Numbered from the stretch's first letter, positions 25,689 through 34,885 are shown. The stretch: DNA of 64,000 nt from Bacillota bacterium (GCA_023388195.1 JAEWGR010000130.1:11078-75077); one strand, 5' to 3'. The notes: a model not told the origin generated them from the letters alone. Translations and numbers: made by a program.

Positions 25689-27290
25689 TTGCCTGTGTCA
25701 AACACGGAAACGGAACTTAAGCTGCGCCTGGCTGATCCTGCCTGCATGGAGCGTTTGTTAACATCCCCTTTGTTGGCAGAACTGTCTGCACAGCCAGCTA
25801 CTGTCCAACGAATTGAGACCACCTATTATGACACTTCTGATCAGCATTTACTAAGATCACGCCTGTCTTACCGGCTGCGCCTGGCTGACGGGCAGTGGAC
25901 CGCAACCGTCAAGGCGGACGGCACCAGTGATGGCGGCCTTCACCAGCGCCAAGAGTATAATATCCCGACCGACAAGCCACTCCCCAGTATTGAACCGTTC
26001 CTGACGACAGATATTGGCGGGCGCCTGACAGAAGCAGCCGGGACCGGCCGGCTAGAACCCCTATTCAGCACCAACTTTGAACGTCATTTGTTGAATATTA
26101 TTACGCCAGGCGGCAGCAGCATCGAGCTGGCACTTGACAATGGTGAGATTTCCGCTGGCGCTAAGCAGCAAAAGATTTTAGAGCTTGAGCTTGAATTAAA
26201 AGCAGGCCATACCCGGGATTTAGTTTGGCTGGGGGCTGCGTTGGCCAAGGAGTTTGCACTACTGCCGGAACAAAAGAGCAAGTTATATAGAGCAACCCTA
26301 TTGGCCGGTTTGGCTGAGCTGGGTCATGATACCCCTCAGCCCTCGCCTCTGAGAAAAAAAAGTGCTGCCCTGCCAGCGAATAAGGTCCTTAGCCAAATTA
26401 TTGTGTTTACGATTCATCAGGTAATCGCCGCTCAGCAAAACTACATCACCTGTCCCGGCAATCCGGAAACCCTGCATGACTTTCGGATTGCGCTGCGCAA
26501 GCTGCGCGCATTACTCCATTTCGCCAAACCACTGCTACTTACAGAGGAATATATGTTTTGGCAGGATAAACTGAATGTCTGGAGCCATAGGCTGGGGGAT
26601 GGGCGCGATCTGGATGTATTTAGTACTGCCTGGTATGAAATGGCTGATTACATGGCGGAAATACTCCCGCAAACTGCGAGCAAATCAAGTTTGGCAGCAT
26701 TGATTGATGCTAAACGCGATGAGGTACGAGACAGCCTCCAGCTGGCTGTCCTTGGCGGCCAAATGACGCCTGTGCTTCTCGGGTTATGGGCTTTTATCGA
26801 AACCTGGGCAGAGGAAAATACAGAAGTTGCCATACCAATTTTTAAAGAATTTTCACTACCTCGCTTAACTCACTGGTTACAGCAGTTTCTGGCCCTCGGA
26901 GATGAACTTGACCTTACCGATCGGAATGCCGTTCAAAAGCTCCGGACGGCTGGCAAACGCCTGCGGTATACTCTGGATTCCTTATCTCCGGTTTTGCCTG
27001 ATAATACCCGCTTGCTCAGCAAACGCCTGGAAAAACTTCAGGATTTGTTAGGCACTGTGCAGGATGTTGCCTATACACCGCCACTCTTGCATGAGCTTGT
27101 TAAGGCCTCAGCCAGCCGGCTGACCCATCGTGAAGCCGGTCTCATTACCGGCTGGCAGTTAGCCAGATCAGCCGCAGCTCTCAATAACTGGCACAAAGTC
27201 TGGAACAAAGTAAAAAAAACAGCCTTAAAACAAAAGAAAATTAAAATTGTCGATGATGCGTCTTCACAAAAAAGAAGTCCTGAGATTTAA
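25689..27290 (+). CDS. CYTH and CHAD domain protein
   Basis: A 533-residue protein. The CYTH domain (about 5-205) starts with the ExExK signature (TETELKLRL) and contains ETTYYDT; CYTH enzymes hydrolyse triphosphates such as inorganic tripolyphosphate. The CHAD domain (about 235-520) has HDFRIALRKLR and AGKRLRYTLD; CHAD binds polyphosphate. TTG 25689 is chosen, five bases after AAGGAGG. Position beside the Pho genes supports a polyphosphate role. It is separated from the phospholipase gene by two hairpins, so it probably has its own weak promoter (TTAACC, 17, TATAAA at 25620-25648). Confidence 0.88.
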   Translation: MPVSNTETELKLRLADPACMERLLTSPLLAELSAQPATVQRIETTYYDTSDQHLLRSRLSYRLRLADGQWTATVKADGTSDGGLHQRQEYNIPTDKPLPSIEPFLTTDIGGRLTEAAGTGRLEPLFSTNFERHLLNIITPGGSSIELALDNGEISAGAKQQKILELELELKAGHTRDLVWLGAALAKEFALLPEQKSKLYRATLLAGLAELGHDTPQPSPLRKKSAALPANKVLSQIIVFTIHQVIAAQQNYITCPGNPETLHDFRIALRKLRALLHFAKPLLLTEEYMFWQDKLNVWSHRLGDGRDLDVFSTAWYEMADYMAEILPQTASKSSLAALIDAKRDEVRDSLQLAVLGGQMTPVLLGLWAFIETWAEENTEVAIPIFKEFSLPRLTHWLQQFLALGDELDLTDRNAVQKLRTAGKRLRYTLDSLSPVLPDNTRLLSKRLEKLQDLLGTVQDVAYTPPLLHELVKASASRLTHREAGLITGWQLARSAAALNNWHKVWNKVKKTALKQKKIKIVDDASSQKRSPEI

Positions 27291-27305
27291 CTCTCAGGAC
27301 TTTTT
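27275..27305. terminator. Bidirectional terminator between the CYTH-CHAD gene and pstA
   Basis: AAGTCCTGAGA/TCTCAGGACTT hairpin with T-runs on both strands. It overlaps the stop codon of the plus-strand gene and serves the convergent pstA. Confidence 0.88.
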
Positions 27306-27314
27306 CTATGGCCT

Positions 27315-28175
27315 CTAATGGCCGCCGCCAGTCATCTTACGCTGTATATATTTGCTAGGTAAGGTAAACATCAGATTAAATATCAGAATGGTAATGAGCA
27401 ACAGTGCACCGGTGCCGTCAGCAACCGCTACCCGGTCAGGCACAAGGCCAACGGCCATTACATACCACATATGAACAGCCAGGGTTTCGCCGGCAGCCAT
27501 TACATTAAAATCCGGTACTGTCCTAGATACGGTAGTGCCGGCAGTAAATATCAAAATCGCAGTTTCGCCCAAAGCCCGGCCGGCGGTCAGGGTAATGCCT
27601 GTAATGATACCGGGCATCGCGTTGGGCAGTACAACCCGCCAGATGGTCTGCCATTTTGTGGCTCCCAGCGCCAGACTGGCCTCCCGGTAATATGCAGGCA
27701 CTGTACGGACCGATTCCTCAGTAACCCGCACCAGCACGGGCAAGTTCAGCAGTAGCAAGGTAAGGGCCCCGCCGATGATGCTAAAACCCATGCCAAACAT
27801 ATTGACAAAAATGATCATACCAAATAGCCCCAGTACAATGGACGGCACAGTGGCCAGGCTCTCAGTGCTTAAACGGATCATGTCTGTCAAGCGGTCATTA
27901 CCGGCATACTCGGCTAAATAAATCCCTGCTCCCACAGCCACGGGAATAGAAAAAAGCATTGACAACCCCAGGATATAGAAAGAGTTAAAGAACTGGGCGC
28001 CGACACCGCCGCCGGCGTTAATATCGCTTGACATACCGGTAATGAAATTCCAGCTTAAAATAGGCAGCCCTTTGTACAGCATATAGCCCAAAAATACTAT
28101 CAGGATTGCCAAAATAATCATTCCGGCCAGCCACATAACCGCGGTGGCTATTTTATCCTTATTCCGCGCCTGCAT
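27315..28175 (-). CDS. pstA: Phosphate ABC transporter permease PstA
   Basis: A 286-residue permease with six membrane segments. The binding-protein-dependent permease loop reads EASLALGATKWQTIWRVVLP. With PstC it forms the membrane channel of the high-affinity phosphate importer. The start overlaps the pstC stop by one base (TAATG). Its ATPase and binding protein are encoded separately in this window. Confidence 0.94.
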   Translation of the reverse strand: MQARNKDKIATAVMWLAGMIILAILIVFLGYMLYKGLPILSWNFITGMSSDINAGGGVGAQFFNSFYILGLSMLFSIPVAVGAGIYLAEYAGNDRLTDMIRLSTESLATVPSIVLGLFGMIIFVNMFGMGFSIIGGALTLLLLNLPVLVRVTEESVRTVPAYYREASLALGATKWQTIWRVVLPNAMPGIITGITLTAGRALGETAILIFTAGTTVSRTVPDFNVMAAGETLAVHMWYVMAVGLVPDRVAVADGTGALLLITILIFNLMFTLPSKYIQRKMTGGGH

Positions 28176-29071
28176 TAAGCCATCCTCCTTGCCGCAATCT
28201 GCCTGATAATCAGAATCATAACCAGTGATAACAACAACAGTACCAGCGCCATCAGAAACAACGAGTTGCCCCAGGCTGACCCAAATGGTGTATTACCCAT
28301 CTCCACGACAATCTCACTAGGAAGGGTTGAGGTTGGCATAAACAAGGACTTGACCATCTGCGGCGTATTGCCAATAACCATTTGCACAGCCATCGTTTCG
28401 CCGATGGCTCTGGCCATTGCCAGAATAATTGCAGTCAGAATGCCCGGCAGGGCAGACGGCAGCAGAACCTTAGAAATCGTCTGCCAGCGAGTGGCCCCAA
28501 GCGCCAGCGATGCCTCTTCCAACGGTTTCGGCACAGAGCGGATAGCGTCCTCGGAGATACTGATAATTGTCGGCAAAATCATAATGGCAAGGATTATGGA
28601 AGCAGAAAGCAATCCAAACCCTGTGCTCACATGGAAAAATTCGCGGATAAAAGGCACCAATACGGTCAATCCTACATAGCCATAAACGACCGACGGAATA
28701 GCAACATACAGATCGGTGGCTGGCCTCATGATCTCCCGCAGCCAATCCGGTGCAATCTTAGCCATAAATATCGCCCCCGCCAGCCCTAGCGGTGCTCCAA
28801 ACAATACAGCTAATACGGTAACATACAGTGAACCCATAATAAAGCTCAAGGCGCCGTAATGGTCTTCTGTGGGATCCCATTTGGGCGAAAAGAAAAATTC
28901 GAGAGGGCTCACTTCTTTGAAGGTCATCAAGCCCTGCTGCCCAACAAATACAATGATAGCTAAAATTATGATTGTCATTAATGATGCACTTGCAATAAAC
29001 AAATACCGCACATACCTGTCATACGCCAGTTTGAGCCGGTGCTCCCGCTCAGCAGCGGTGGTTGAGGACAT
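28175..29071 (-). CDS. pstC: Phosphate ABC transporter permease PstC
   Basis: A 298-residue permease, six membrane segments, with the permease loop EASLALGATRWQTISKVLLP. Forms a heterodimer with PstA. It is preceded by a PhoP box and TATAAT, so pstCA has its own promoter in addition to possible read-through from pstS, which is blocked by a strong terminator. Confidence 0.94.
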   Translation of the reverse strand: MSSTTAAEREHRLKLAYDRYVRYLFIASASLMTIIILAIIVFVGQQGLMTFKEVSPLEFFFSPKWDPTEDHYGALSFIMGSLYVTVLAVLFGAPLGLAGAIFMAKIAPDWLREIMRPATDLYVAIPSVVYGYVGLTVLVPFIREFFHVSTGFGLLSASIILAIMILPTIISISEDAIRSVPKPLEEASLALGATRWQTISKVLLPSALPGILTAIILAMARAIGETMAVQMVIGNTPQMVKSLFMPTSTLPSEIVVEMGNTPFGSAWGNSLFLMALVLLLLSLVMILIIRQIAARRMA

Positions 29072-29107
29072 ACAGTCACATCCTGTCTAAAAAAGTAGTC
29101 TTTTTTA

Positions 29108-29162
29108 ATTATAAGGTATCGGGGCAGCGGTTTTTGTTAATCTCATGTTAAATTTATGTTAA
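29108..29162 (-). promoter_or_regulatory. PhoP box and -10 of pstCA
   Basis: Three perfect TTAACA repeats on the minus strand (plus-strand TGTTAA at 29135, 29146 and 29157) with an 11-bp period. A perfect TATAAT (29113-29108) follows after 21 bp. Confidence 0.8.
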
Positions 29163-29171
29163 AATTACCGA

Positions 29172-29377
29172 TCCGGCTCAATAGGGCTGTTTAGATTAAT
29201 ATTAGCAAAAGCAGGGGAAAACTATTACTCATTACGACTGTTCCTGAATTCTATAAGGAGGCTACGTCCCAGGCTCATCAGGGCTGAGGTAATGCATGCT
29301 CCGGCCGCAACCGGCGCTGCCGGCAGTCAAAACAGACTTACGCTTTTTAGTGGCTGACCCCGTGGGCAAACAAACTT
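29172..29377. other. Intergenic stretch between pstS and pstC, partly GC-rich, unexplained
   Basis: Within the 349-bp gap between pstC and pstS, the part not used by the PhoP box or terminator holds a GC-rich segment (29280-29335) with overlapping CCGGC palindromes and a small CTCA/TGAG hairpin. A 28-codon frame from ATG 29294 has a GAGG six bases before it but no recognisable product. I see no known riboswitch core. Confidence 0.35.
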
Positions 29378-29411
29378 AAAAGCTCTGACCGTTTTCCCGG
29401 TCAGAGCTTTT
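29378..29411 (-). terminator. pstS terminator
   Basis: A 14-bp perfect stem AAAAGCTCTGACCG/CGGTCAGAGCTTTT nine bases after the pstS stop, ending in Ts on the minus strand. It limits read-through into pstCA. Confidence 0.88.
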
Positions 29412-29420
29412 ATCAATCTG

Positions 29421-30287
29421 CTACTGTTTCATTTTATTGATAGGCACAAAACCGTTTTTCTCGGCATATGCCTCCTGGAATTCTTTGCTTGTTGCATAAT
29501 CGATAAAGGCTTTCACTGCACCGGTAGGTTCACCTTTAGTATACATGCGGCCGTAGGTAAATACCGGATATTTACCGCTTATTACCTCATCAATGCTATA
29601 TTTGACACCGTTATAGGCGAGAGTCTTAATAGACTGATCAGCATAAGCGGCATCAACATAACCAATAGCGCCTGGTGTGCTGGCAATAGCAGCTCTAACG
29701 GCACCGTTAGAATCCTGGATAACGGCGTTATCGGTAAAAGCTGCACCTTTAAGCACGATCTCGGCAATGGCCCCCCGGGAACCGGATGATTTGGCGCGAT
29801 GGATAATGGTAATTTTTTGATCCTTGCCGCCCACTTCTTTCCAGTTGGTGACCTTGCCTGTGAAGATATCTACATATTGCTGCTGGGTCAGGTTATCAAC
29901 AGCAACATCAGTGTTTACAATAAAGACAAACGGAATGCCTACAAGTTTCGTTTCAACCAGACCCTTGTCTTTCAGCGTATCCTGCAGGGGTACGTCGGAA
30001 TTACCGATATTAACAGAGCCTGCCGCTACCTGATTTTGACCGGTAAAAGAGCCGCCGCCGGCAATATTTACAGTAACTTTAGCGTTTTTCTTCTGGAACT
30101 CTTCTTGGGCCGGTTTCAAGAATGGCAAGAGTGCGGTTGACCCAGATGCAGTAACAGTACCGGCTAGCTCAGCTTGTGCTTTCGGCGCTTCCTTGGCAGC
30201 TTCTTTTTGACCGCCACAGCCGGCTACTAAGCTAACGCCCAGCAGCATTGCCAGGGCACCTGCTAACATTTTTCTGGAAAATTTCAT
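29421..30287 (-). CDS. pstS: Phosphate-binding lipoprotein PstS
   Basis: A 288-residue lipoprotein; the signal peptide ends at VAGC with a Gly/Lys-rich linker after it. The phosphate-binding motif GSTALLP near the start of the mature part and the SSGSRGAI loop are intact. It delivers phosphate to PstCA. ATG 30287 is set by GAGGAGG nine bases upstream; a longer frame to 30341 is not supported. A PhoP box precedes it. Confidence 0.95.
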   Translation of the reverse strand: MKFSRKMLAGALAMLLGVSLVAGCGGQKEAAKEAPKAQAELAGTVTASGSTALLPFLKPAQEEFQKKNAKVTVNIAGGGSFTGQNQVAAGSVNIGNSDVPLQDTLKDKGLVETKLVGIPFVFIVNTDVAVDNLTQQQYVDIFTGKVTNWKEVGGKDQKITIIHRAKSSGSRGAIAEIVLKGAAFTDNAVIQDSNGAVRAAIASTPGAIGYVDAAYADQSIKTLAYNGVKYSIDEVISGKYPVFTYGRMYTKGEPTGAVKAFIDYATSKEFQEAYAEKNGFVPINKMKQ

Positions 30288-30329
30288 TATTGATTTGACC
30301 TCCTCAAAGTTTGTACGCAACTTGTTTTT

Positions 30330-30383
30330 ATTGTAAAGCATTTGCCTGTCTGTTGTGTTAAGAGAATGTTAAAGGAATGTTAA
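30330..30383 (-). promoter_or_regulatory. PhoP box and -10 of pstS
   Basis: Three perfect TTAACA repeats on the minus strand (plus-strand TGTTAA at 30356, 30367, 30378), 11-bp period, then 20 bp to TACAAT (30335-30330). The orientation points to pstS rather than to the divergent phoR. Confidence 0.82.
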
Positions 30384-30478
30384 GAAAATATAAGTAGCAG
30401 CGAACTATAATTTAAGCTATGATTTGAATAGTAATAAAGCCCTTACATAAAAAATCTGTTCCGGGGAGGGATAATCAC

Positions 30479-32269
30479 ATGTTTGCCCGCAGCCTCCGCA
30501 ACCGGTTGGTTGTATCCTTTTTAGCGCTTATTATCTTTACACTGACAGCCCTTGGCAGCTATATCCTCTGGTTTTTCTATCAGCACAATATTGCCAGCCT
30601 CAATGCAGCAATGCTTAACCAGGGCAAGATTATTGAGGAGCTCATCTACCGGGATATGGCCGGGCCTATCCAAACGGCCCAAATTGATGAAAAAATAAAA
30701 GAACTTAGCTCCCGGATTGATTTGCGGGTGACGGTCATTGATGGCACAGGGGCAGTGATTGCCGACTCCCAGCAGATCCCGTCCCAAATGGAAAACCACG
30801 GCAACCGCCCGGAAATAGCTGCGGCACTTGCCGGTAATAACGGCTACACCATTCGTACCAGCACAACCCAGGATAAATCACTGTTATATGTTTCTACACC
30901 GATCTTTTTCCAGAATGAGATTACCGGTGTAGTCCGGGTAGCAATGCCGCTTGATCATGTAGACGCCGGTTACAGAAAAATCTTATCAGCCCTGCTGGCA
31001 GCAAGCCTGCTGACATCGCTTGTGGCAATCGCCTTCAGCCTGGCCCTCGCCAATAAATATACCCGCCCCCTTGACAGCATTATTCATACGGCCAACGATA
31101 TCGCCACAGGGCATTTGAATAAGCGGGTATTCGTAAAAACAGGGGATGAATTAGAAATTCTGGCCCATTCTATCAATAATTTAACCTCCAGCCTGGAAGA
31201 CAAAGTCAATGATGCCCTGGCCGAGCACCGTAAGCTGCAGCTTATCCTGCAGAATATGGGTGACGCCGTCATTTTGCTTGACCGCTTTGGCAAAGTCACC
31301 ACCGCTAATAATATGGCGCTTACCATCTTTGGCATAACCAGCCAGATGCTGGGCCAGCACAATATTCAGGTAATCGGTAACAGCCTGCTAGACCAGGCGG
31401 TACAGGAAACCATCCTGCAAAAAAAGAGTAAAAGCATTGACCTTAAAACCAATATTCATGGAAAAAAACGTGTTTTCCAGGTATTTCTGGCCCCCTTTAC
31501 CGGTAATGAAAAGGATATTACCGGCGTTCTGACTGTATTTCATGATATAACAACACTGCAGGAGATGCATGATCGCCAGGCTGATTTTGTAACAAATGCC
31601 TCGCATGAACTGGCCACACCCCTGACTGCCATTAAGGGTTTTGCCGAGACGCTGCTGGATGGAGCCCTCACTCAGCCGGAGCTTAACGAAAAATTTATCC
31701 GTATCATTTACGATGAGGCGGACCGTATGCACAGACTGGTACAGGATCTGCTCAGGCTGGCCCGGCTCAGCGCCCAGGAATACCGCGAACAGGTCCGGCT
31801 GGGGGCCGTGCTGGTAGGTCCTGTATTAGAAGCTGCTAAACAAGATCTAACACCACGCTGGCAGCAGAAAAATCACACCCTGATAATAACAGGCACTATA
31901 GAGCCGCTGACCGCCCTCGCCCATCCGGACTGGCTGAAGCAGGTTATCGTAAATCTACTGGAAAACAGTATTAAGTATACTCCGGCCGGGGGTAAGATAT
32001 TATTAACCTGCTGGCAGGAAGAGGATGAGATAAAAATTAAGGTTAAAGATTCCGGTATTGGTATCCCGGCTAAAGACCTCCCCCTGATCTTTGACCGTTT
32101 TTACCGGGTTGACCGGGCCCGGGCCCGCACCGCAGGCGGCACCGGCCTTGGCCTGGCCATTGCCAAGTTTATTGTGGAAATGTTAGGCGGCCGGATTGAG
32201 GCAGCAAGTCTGGTTGATGTCGGAACAACGTTCACAATAACACTGCCGGCCTATGAAAACCGCCAGTAA
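30479..32269 (+). CDS. phoR: Phosphate-regulon sensor histidine kinase PhoR
   Basis: A 596-residue kinase: membrane segments at about 13-33 and 168-188 flanking an extracytoplasmic sensor, HAMP (about 190-242), PAS (about 248-355), HisKA with the phospho-acceptor in ASHELATPLTAIKGF, and HATPase motifs NLLENSIKYTP and GTGLGLAIAK. The long sensor plus PAS layout matches Gram-positive PhoR. It is encoded opposite to phoB and to the pst genes, so it does not share an operon with its partner. Confidence 0.9.
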   Translation: MFARSLRNRLVVSFLALIIFTLTALGSYILWFFYQHNIASLNAAMLNQGKIIEELIYRDMAGPIQTAQIDEKIKELSSRIDLRVTVIDGTGAVIADSQQIPSQMENHGNRPEIAAALAGNNGYTIRTSTTQDKSLLYVSTPIFFQNEITGVVRVAMPLDHVDAGYRKILSALLAASLLTSLVAIAFSLALANKYTRPLDSIIHTANDIATGHLNKRVFVKTGDELEILAHSINNLTSSLEDKVNDALAEHRKLQLILQNMGDAVILLDRFGKVTTANNMALTIFGITSQMLGQHNIQVIGNSLLDQAVQETILQKKSKSIDLKTNIHGKKRVFQVFLAPFTGNEKDITGVLTVFHDITTLQEMHDRQADFVTNASHELATPLTAIKGFAETLLDGALTQPELNEKFIRIIYDEADRMHRLVQDLLRLARLSAQEYREQVRLGAVLVGPVLEAAKQDLTPRWQQKNHTLIITGTIEPLTALAHPDWLKQVIVNLLENSIKYTPAGGKILLTCWQEEDEIKIKVKDSGIGIPAKDLPLIFDRFYRVDRARARTAGGTGLGLAIAKFIVEMLGGRIEAASLVDVGTTFTITLPAYENRQ

Positions 32270-32274
32270 CCACA

Positions 32275-32305
32275 GAGAAACCTGCTCCAGTGGAGCAGGT
32301 TTCTC
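32275..32305. terminator. Hairpin between convergent phoR and phoU
   Basis: A 15-bp perfect stem GAGAAACCTGCTCCA and its complement. T-runs after it are interrupted on both strands, so termination strength is uncertain. Confidence 0.65.
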
Positions 32306-32317
32306 ATGTTACGATTG

Positions 32318-32974
32318 TTATTTCTTTCGCCGCCTTTGCCCTGTCACCAAATAGATTGTCCATTCTGCAATGTTAGTGGCATGGTCGGCAATCCGCTCCA
32401 GGTAACGGGCAACAAAGATAAGCTGCGTAGCCTGCGTGATAGTTTTGGGGTCTTCCATCATATATGTCAGCAATTCCCGGAACACCTGATAGTAAAGATC
32501 ATCAACCTCATCATCATTTAGGCATACCTGTTCAGCTAACGGGATATCCAGGGTCGTATAGGCATCCAGTGCGTCTTTTAACATTTTTTGCGCCATTTGT
32601 GCCATGCGGGGGATATCGACAAGGGGCTTAATCAGCGGCTGATTAGCCAGACCCAACGTGATTTTGGCAATATCATAAGCATGGTCTCCCATTCGCTCTA
32701 AATCGGTAGTTATCTTAAGGCCTGTGCCAATAATCCGGAGATCGCGGGCCATTGGCTGCTGTCTGGCGATTAAAACCATGCATTTATCCTCAATGTCGAC
32801 TTCCATTTGGTCAATCTCATCATCAAGCTCCATAACCTTACGGGCCAATTCTACGTCCCGTCTGGCCAGTGAAACTACAGCATCATCAATGGCACTGCCT
32901 ACGGCAGTTCCCATGTCCAACAGACTCTGCCGCAGCTGTTCTAATTCCTGATCATAGTTATGCCTAACTGTCAT
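32318..32974 (-). CDS. phoU: Phosphate signalling regulator PhoU
   Basis: A 218-residue, all-helical protein with two PhoU repeats; metal-binding E/D-x3-D motifs appear in VMELDDEIDQMEVDIE and in the second half (DDEVDDLYYQVF). It dampens PhoR signalling and Pst uptake. It lies 14 bp after pstB in the common pstB-phoU order. Confidence 0.93.
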   Translation of the reverse strand: MTVRHNYDQELEQLRQSLLDMGTAVGSAIDDAVVSLARRDVELARKVMELDDEIDQMEVDIEDKCMVLIARQQPMARDLRIIGTGLKITTDLERMGDHAYDIAKITLGLANQPLIKPLVDIPRMAQMAQKMLKDALDAYTTLDIPLAEQVCLNDDEVDDLYYQVFRELLTYMMEDPKTITQATQLIFVARYLERIADHATNIAEWTIYLVTGQRRRKK

Positions 32975-32988
32975 TTTCTGCTCCTCCT

Positions 32989-33744
32989 TTATCCGAAGCG
33001 CCCGGTAATATAGTCTTCAGTCCGTTTATCTTGCGGACGGGTAAAAATTGTATCTGTCTTATCATGTTCCACCAGATCGCCACTCAGGAAAAAACCGGTA
33101 TAGTCCGAGACCCGCGCTGCCTGCTGCATATTGTGAGTAACCATAACAATCGTATAGCTGGCTTTAAGCTCTGTTACCAGCTCCTCAATTTTCATGGTGG
33201 ATATCGGGTCAAGGGCGGAACAGGGTTCATCCATCAGCAGCACTTCCGGTTCAACGGCAAGCAGCCTGGCGATACACAGCCGCTGCTGCTGACCACCTGA
33301 CAGTCCCATCGCCGATGAATGCAGCCTGTCTTTCACTTCATCCCACAGGGCCGAGCCGGTAAGACTTTTTTCAATAATTTCATCAAGCACAGCCTTTTTT
33401 GTCTGCCCATGAATGCGCGGTCCATAGGCAATATTATCATAAATAGACATGGGAAAGGGATTTGGCCGCTGAAAAACCATACCAACCCGCTTTCTTAACA
33501 TGACTGTATCAACATTAGGATGATATATATTCTCGCCGTCAAGCAAAACTTCACCCTCAATTTTTACACTGTCAATTAAATCATTCATGCGATTTAGCGT
33601 TTTTAAAAAGGTCGACTTCCCACAGCCTGATGGACCGATTAAGGCAAGTACGCTATTTTCTATGATTTCAATAGAGATTTTTTTCAGGGCCAGGACATCT
33701 CCATAATATAACCCAAGTTTATTTACTTGAACTTTAACATTCAT
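32989..33744 (-). CDS. pstB: Phosphate ABC transporter ATPase PstB
   Basis: A 251-residue ATPase with Walker A GPSGCGKST, signature LSGGQQQRL and Walker B LLMDEPCSALDP. It energises PstCA. It is separated from pstSCA by phoR and phoU, an arrangement that requires its own promoter, and a PhoP box is present upstream. Confidence 0.95.
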   Translation of the reverse strand: MNVKVQVNKLGLYYGDVLALKKISIEIIENSVLALIGPSGCGKSTFLKTLNRMNDLIDSVKIEGEVLLDGENIYHPNVDTVMLRKRVGMVFQRPNPFPMSIYDNIAYGPRIHGQTKKAVLDEIIEKSLTGSALWDEVKDRLHSSAMGLSGGQQQRLCIARLLAVEPEVLLMDEPCSALDPISTMKIEELVTELKASYTIVMVTHNMQQAARVSDYTGFFLSGDLVEHDKTDTIFTRPQDKRTEDYITGRFG

Positions 33745-33779
33745 AAGTTAGTCTATGCCTCCTGTAGTTTCTCATATGC

Positions 33780-33823
33780 AATATATCATAAAATCAGCAA
33801 TGTGAATGTTAACATCTTGTTAA
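33780..33823 (-). promoter_or_regulatory. PhoP box and -10 of pstB-phoU
   Basis: Two perfect TTAACA repeats on the minus strand (plus-strand TGTTAA at 33807 and 33818) 11 bp apart; the third position is degenerate. TATATT (33785-33780) follows after 21 bp. Confidence 0.65.
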
Positions 33824-34020
33824 GATTTTATATTCCGGTAGCAGAATAGAGCAAATAAGCGTAACCAGGGGCCCTGCACAAATGGAAAACCGCTGTTTCT
33901 CTTATCTCCCAAATGCCTATATGTAATGCAAATAAAAAATTGCCTCGCTAACATTCGCAACAACAAGAATCTTCCTCTTAATCATTACACTGTCGGCAAA
34001 GCAATTACTATTAACTTGTT

Positions 34021-34713
34021 TTATTCTAAATCGCGAAACCGATAACCAACACCACGCACCGTCTCAATTGCTTCGGCAATTTCAATGTCCTGCGACAACT
34101 TTACCCGCAAATGGCGTACGTGCACGTCAACCGTTCTGGTATCACCAAAATATTCGTAACCCCATACTTTCTCAAGCAATTGCTCGCGGGTGAATACCTT
34201 GCCGGTATTTGTAGCAAATAATTTAAGCATTTCATATTCTTTAGGCGTCAGTTCCAGTTTGAGCGAACCGATATATGCCTCATAACGGCTAAAATTCAGG
34301 GTCAGCTTACCGACAGACAGCGTTCCGCTGGAACTGTCTCTCTGGCTGCGCCTGAGCACAGCCTTAATCCTTGCCAGCAGTTCCCGTGAGCTAAAGGGCT
34401 TAGTCAGATAATCATCTGCCCCAAGCTCAAGACCAATTACTTTATCAATCTCTTCATTTTTGGCCGTCAGCATAATAATCGGGATGGCCGAGGTTTCCCG
34501 GGCGTTTTTTATTATCCGGCATACTTCGAGGCCATCAATACCGGGTAGCATCAGATCAAGGACGATAAGATCAGGCCGGTTACCTTTGGCTATATCCACC
34601 GCGGCCTGACCGTCGGCTGCCTCAATAACCTTATACCCGACTTTCTCTAAATTAAATTTTATGAGTTCGCGAATATTTAGTTCATCATCTACGACCAAAA
34701 TTTTGCCTGCCAT
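34021..34713 (-). CDS. phoB: Phosphate-regulon response regulator PhoB/PhoP
   Basis: A 230-residue OmpR-type regulator. The receiver domain has the phospho-acceptor Asp in LIVLDLMLPGIDG and Lys in LTKPF; the C-terminal winged helix has RTVDVHVRHLR. It binds the TTAACA repeats described here, by inference from PhoP of B. subtilis. The 276-bp gap before pstB argues against simple cotranscription. Confidence 0.88.
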   Translation of the reverse strand: MAGKILVVDDELNIRELIKFNLEKVGYKVIEAADGQAAVDIAKGNRPDLIVLDLMLPGIDGLEVCRIIKNARETSAIPIIMLTAKNEEIDKVIGLELGADDYLTKPFSSRELLARIKAVLRRSQRDSSSGTLSVGKLTLNFSRYEAYIGSLKLELTPKEYEMLKLFATNTGKVFTREQLLEKVWGYEYFGDTRTVDVHVRHLRVKLSQDIEIAEAIETVRGVGYRFRDLE

Positions 34714-34739
34714 AAAATTCTCTCCTCATTCATCCTTAT

Positions 34740-34824
34740 AAGAAAAGACTTGGCTTGTGCCAAGCCCTTCAGGACGCCGGCAGAAGCCTTAGTCATTCTT
34801 ACTTATGATCAGAAACTGATATAC
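34740..34824. repeat. Intergenic structured repeat, copy 2 of 4
   Basis: Contains AAGAAAAG, a CTTGGC/GCCAAG hairpin, CCTTCAGGACGCCGGCAGAAGCC and the ATCAG-AAA-CTGAT end. It lacks the central CCGGTGCCC..GGGTATAG block present in copies 1 and 3. Lies between the HU terminator and phoB. Confidence 0.7.
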
Positions 34825-34885
34825 TCATGGAGCATGAATCCGCCTTGCTCCTCAGCCGGAGGCGGGAGCTAACAGACCTCATTTT

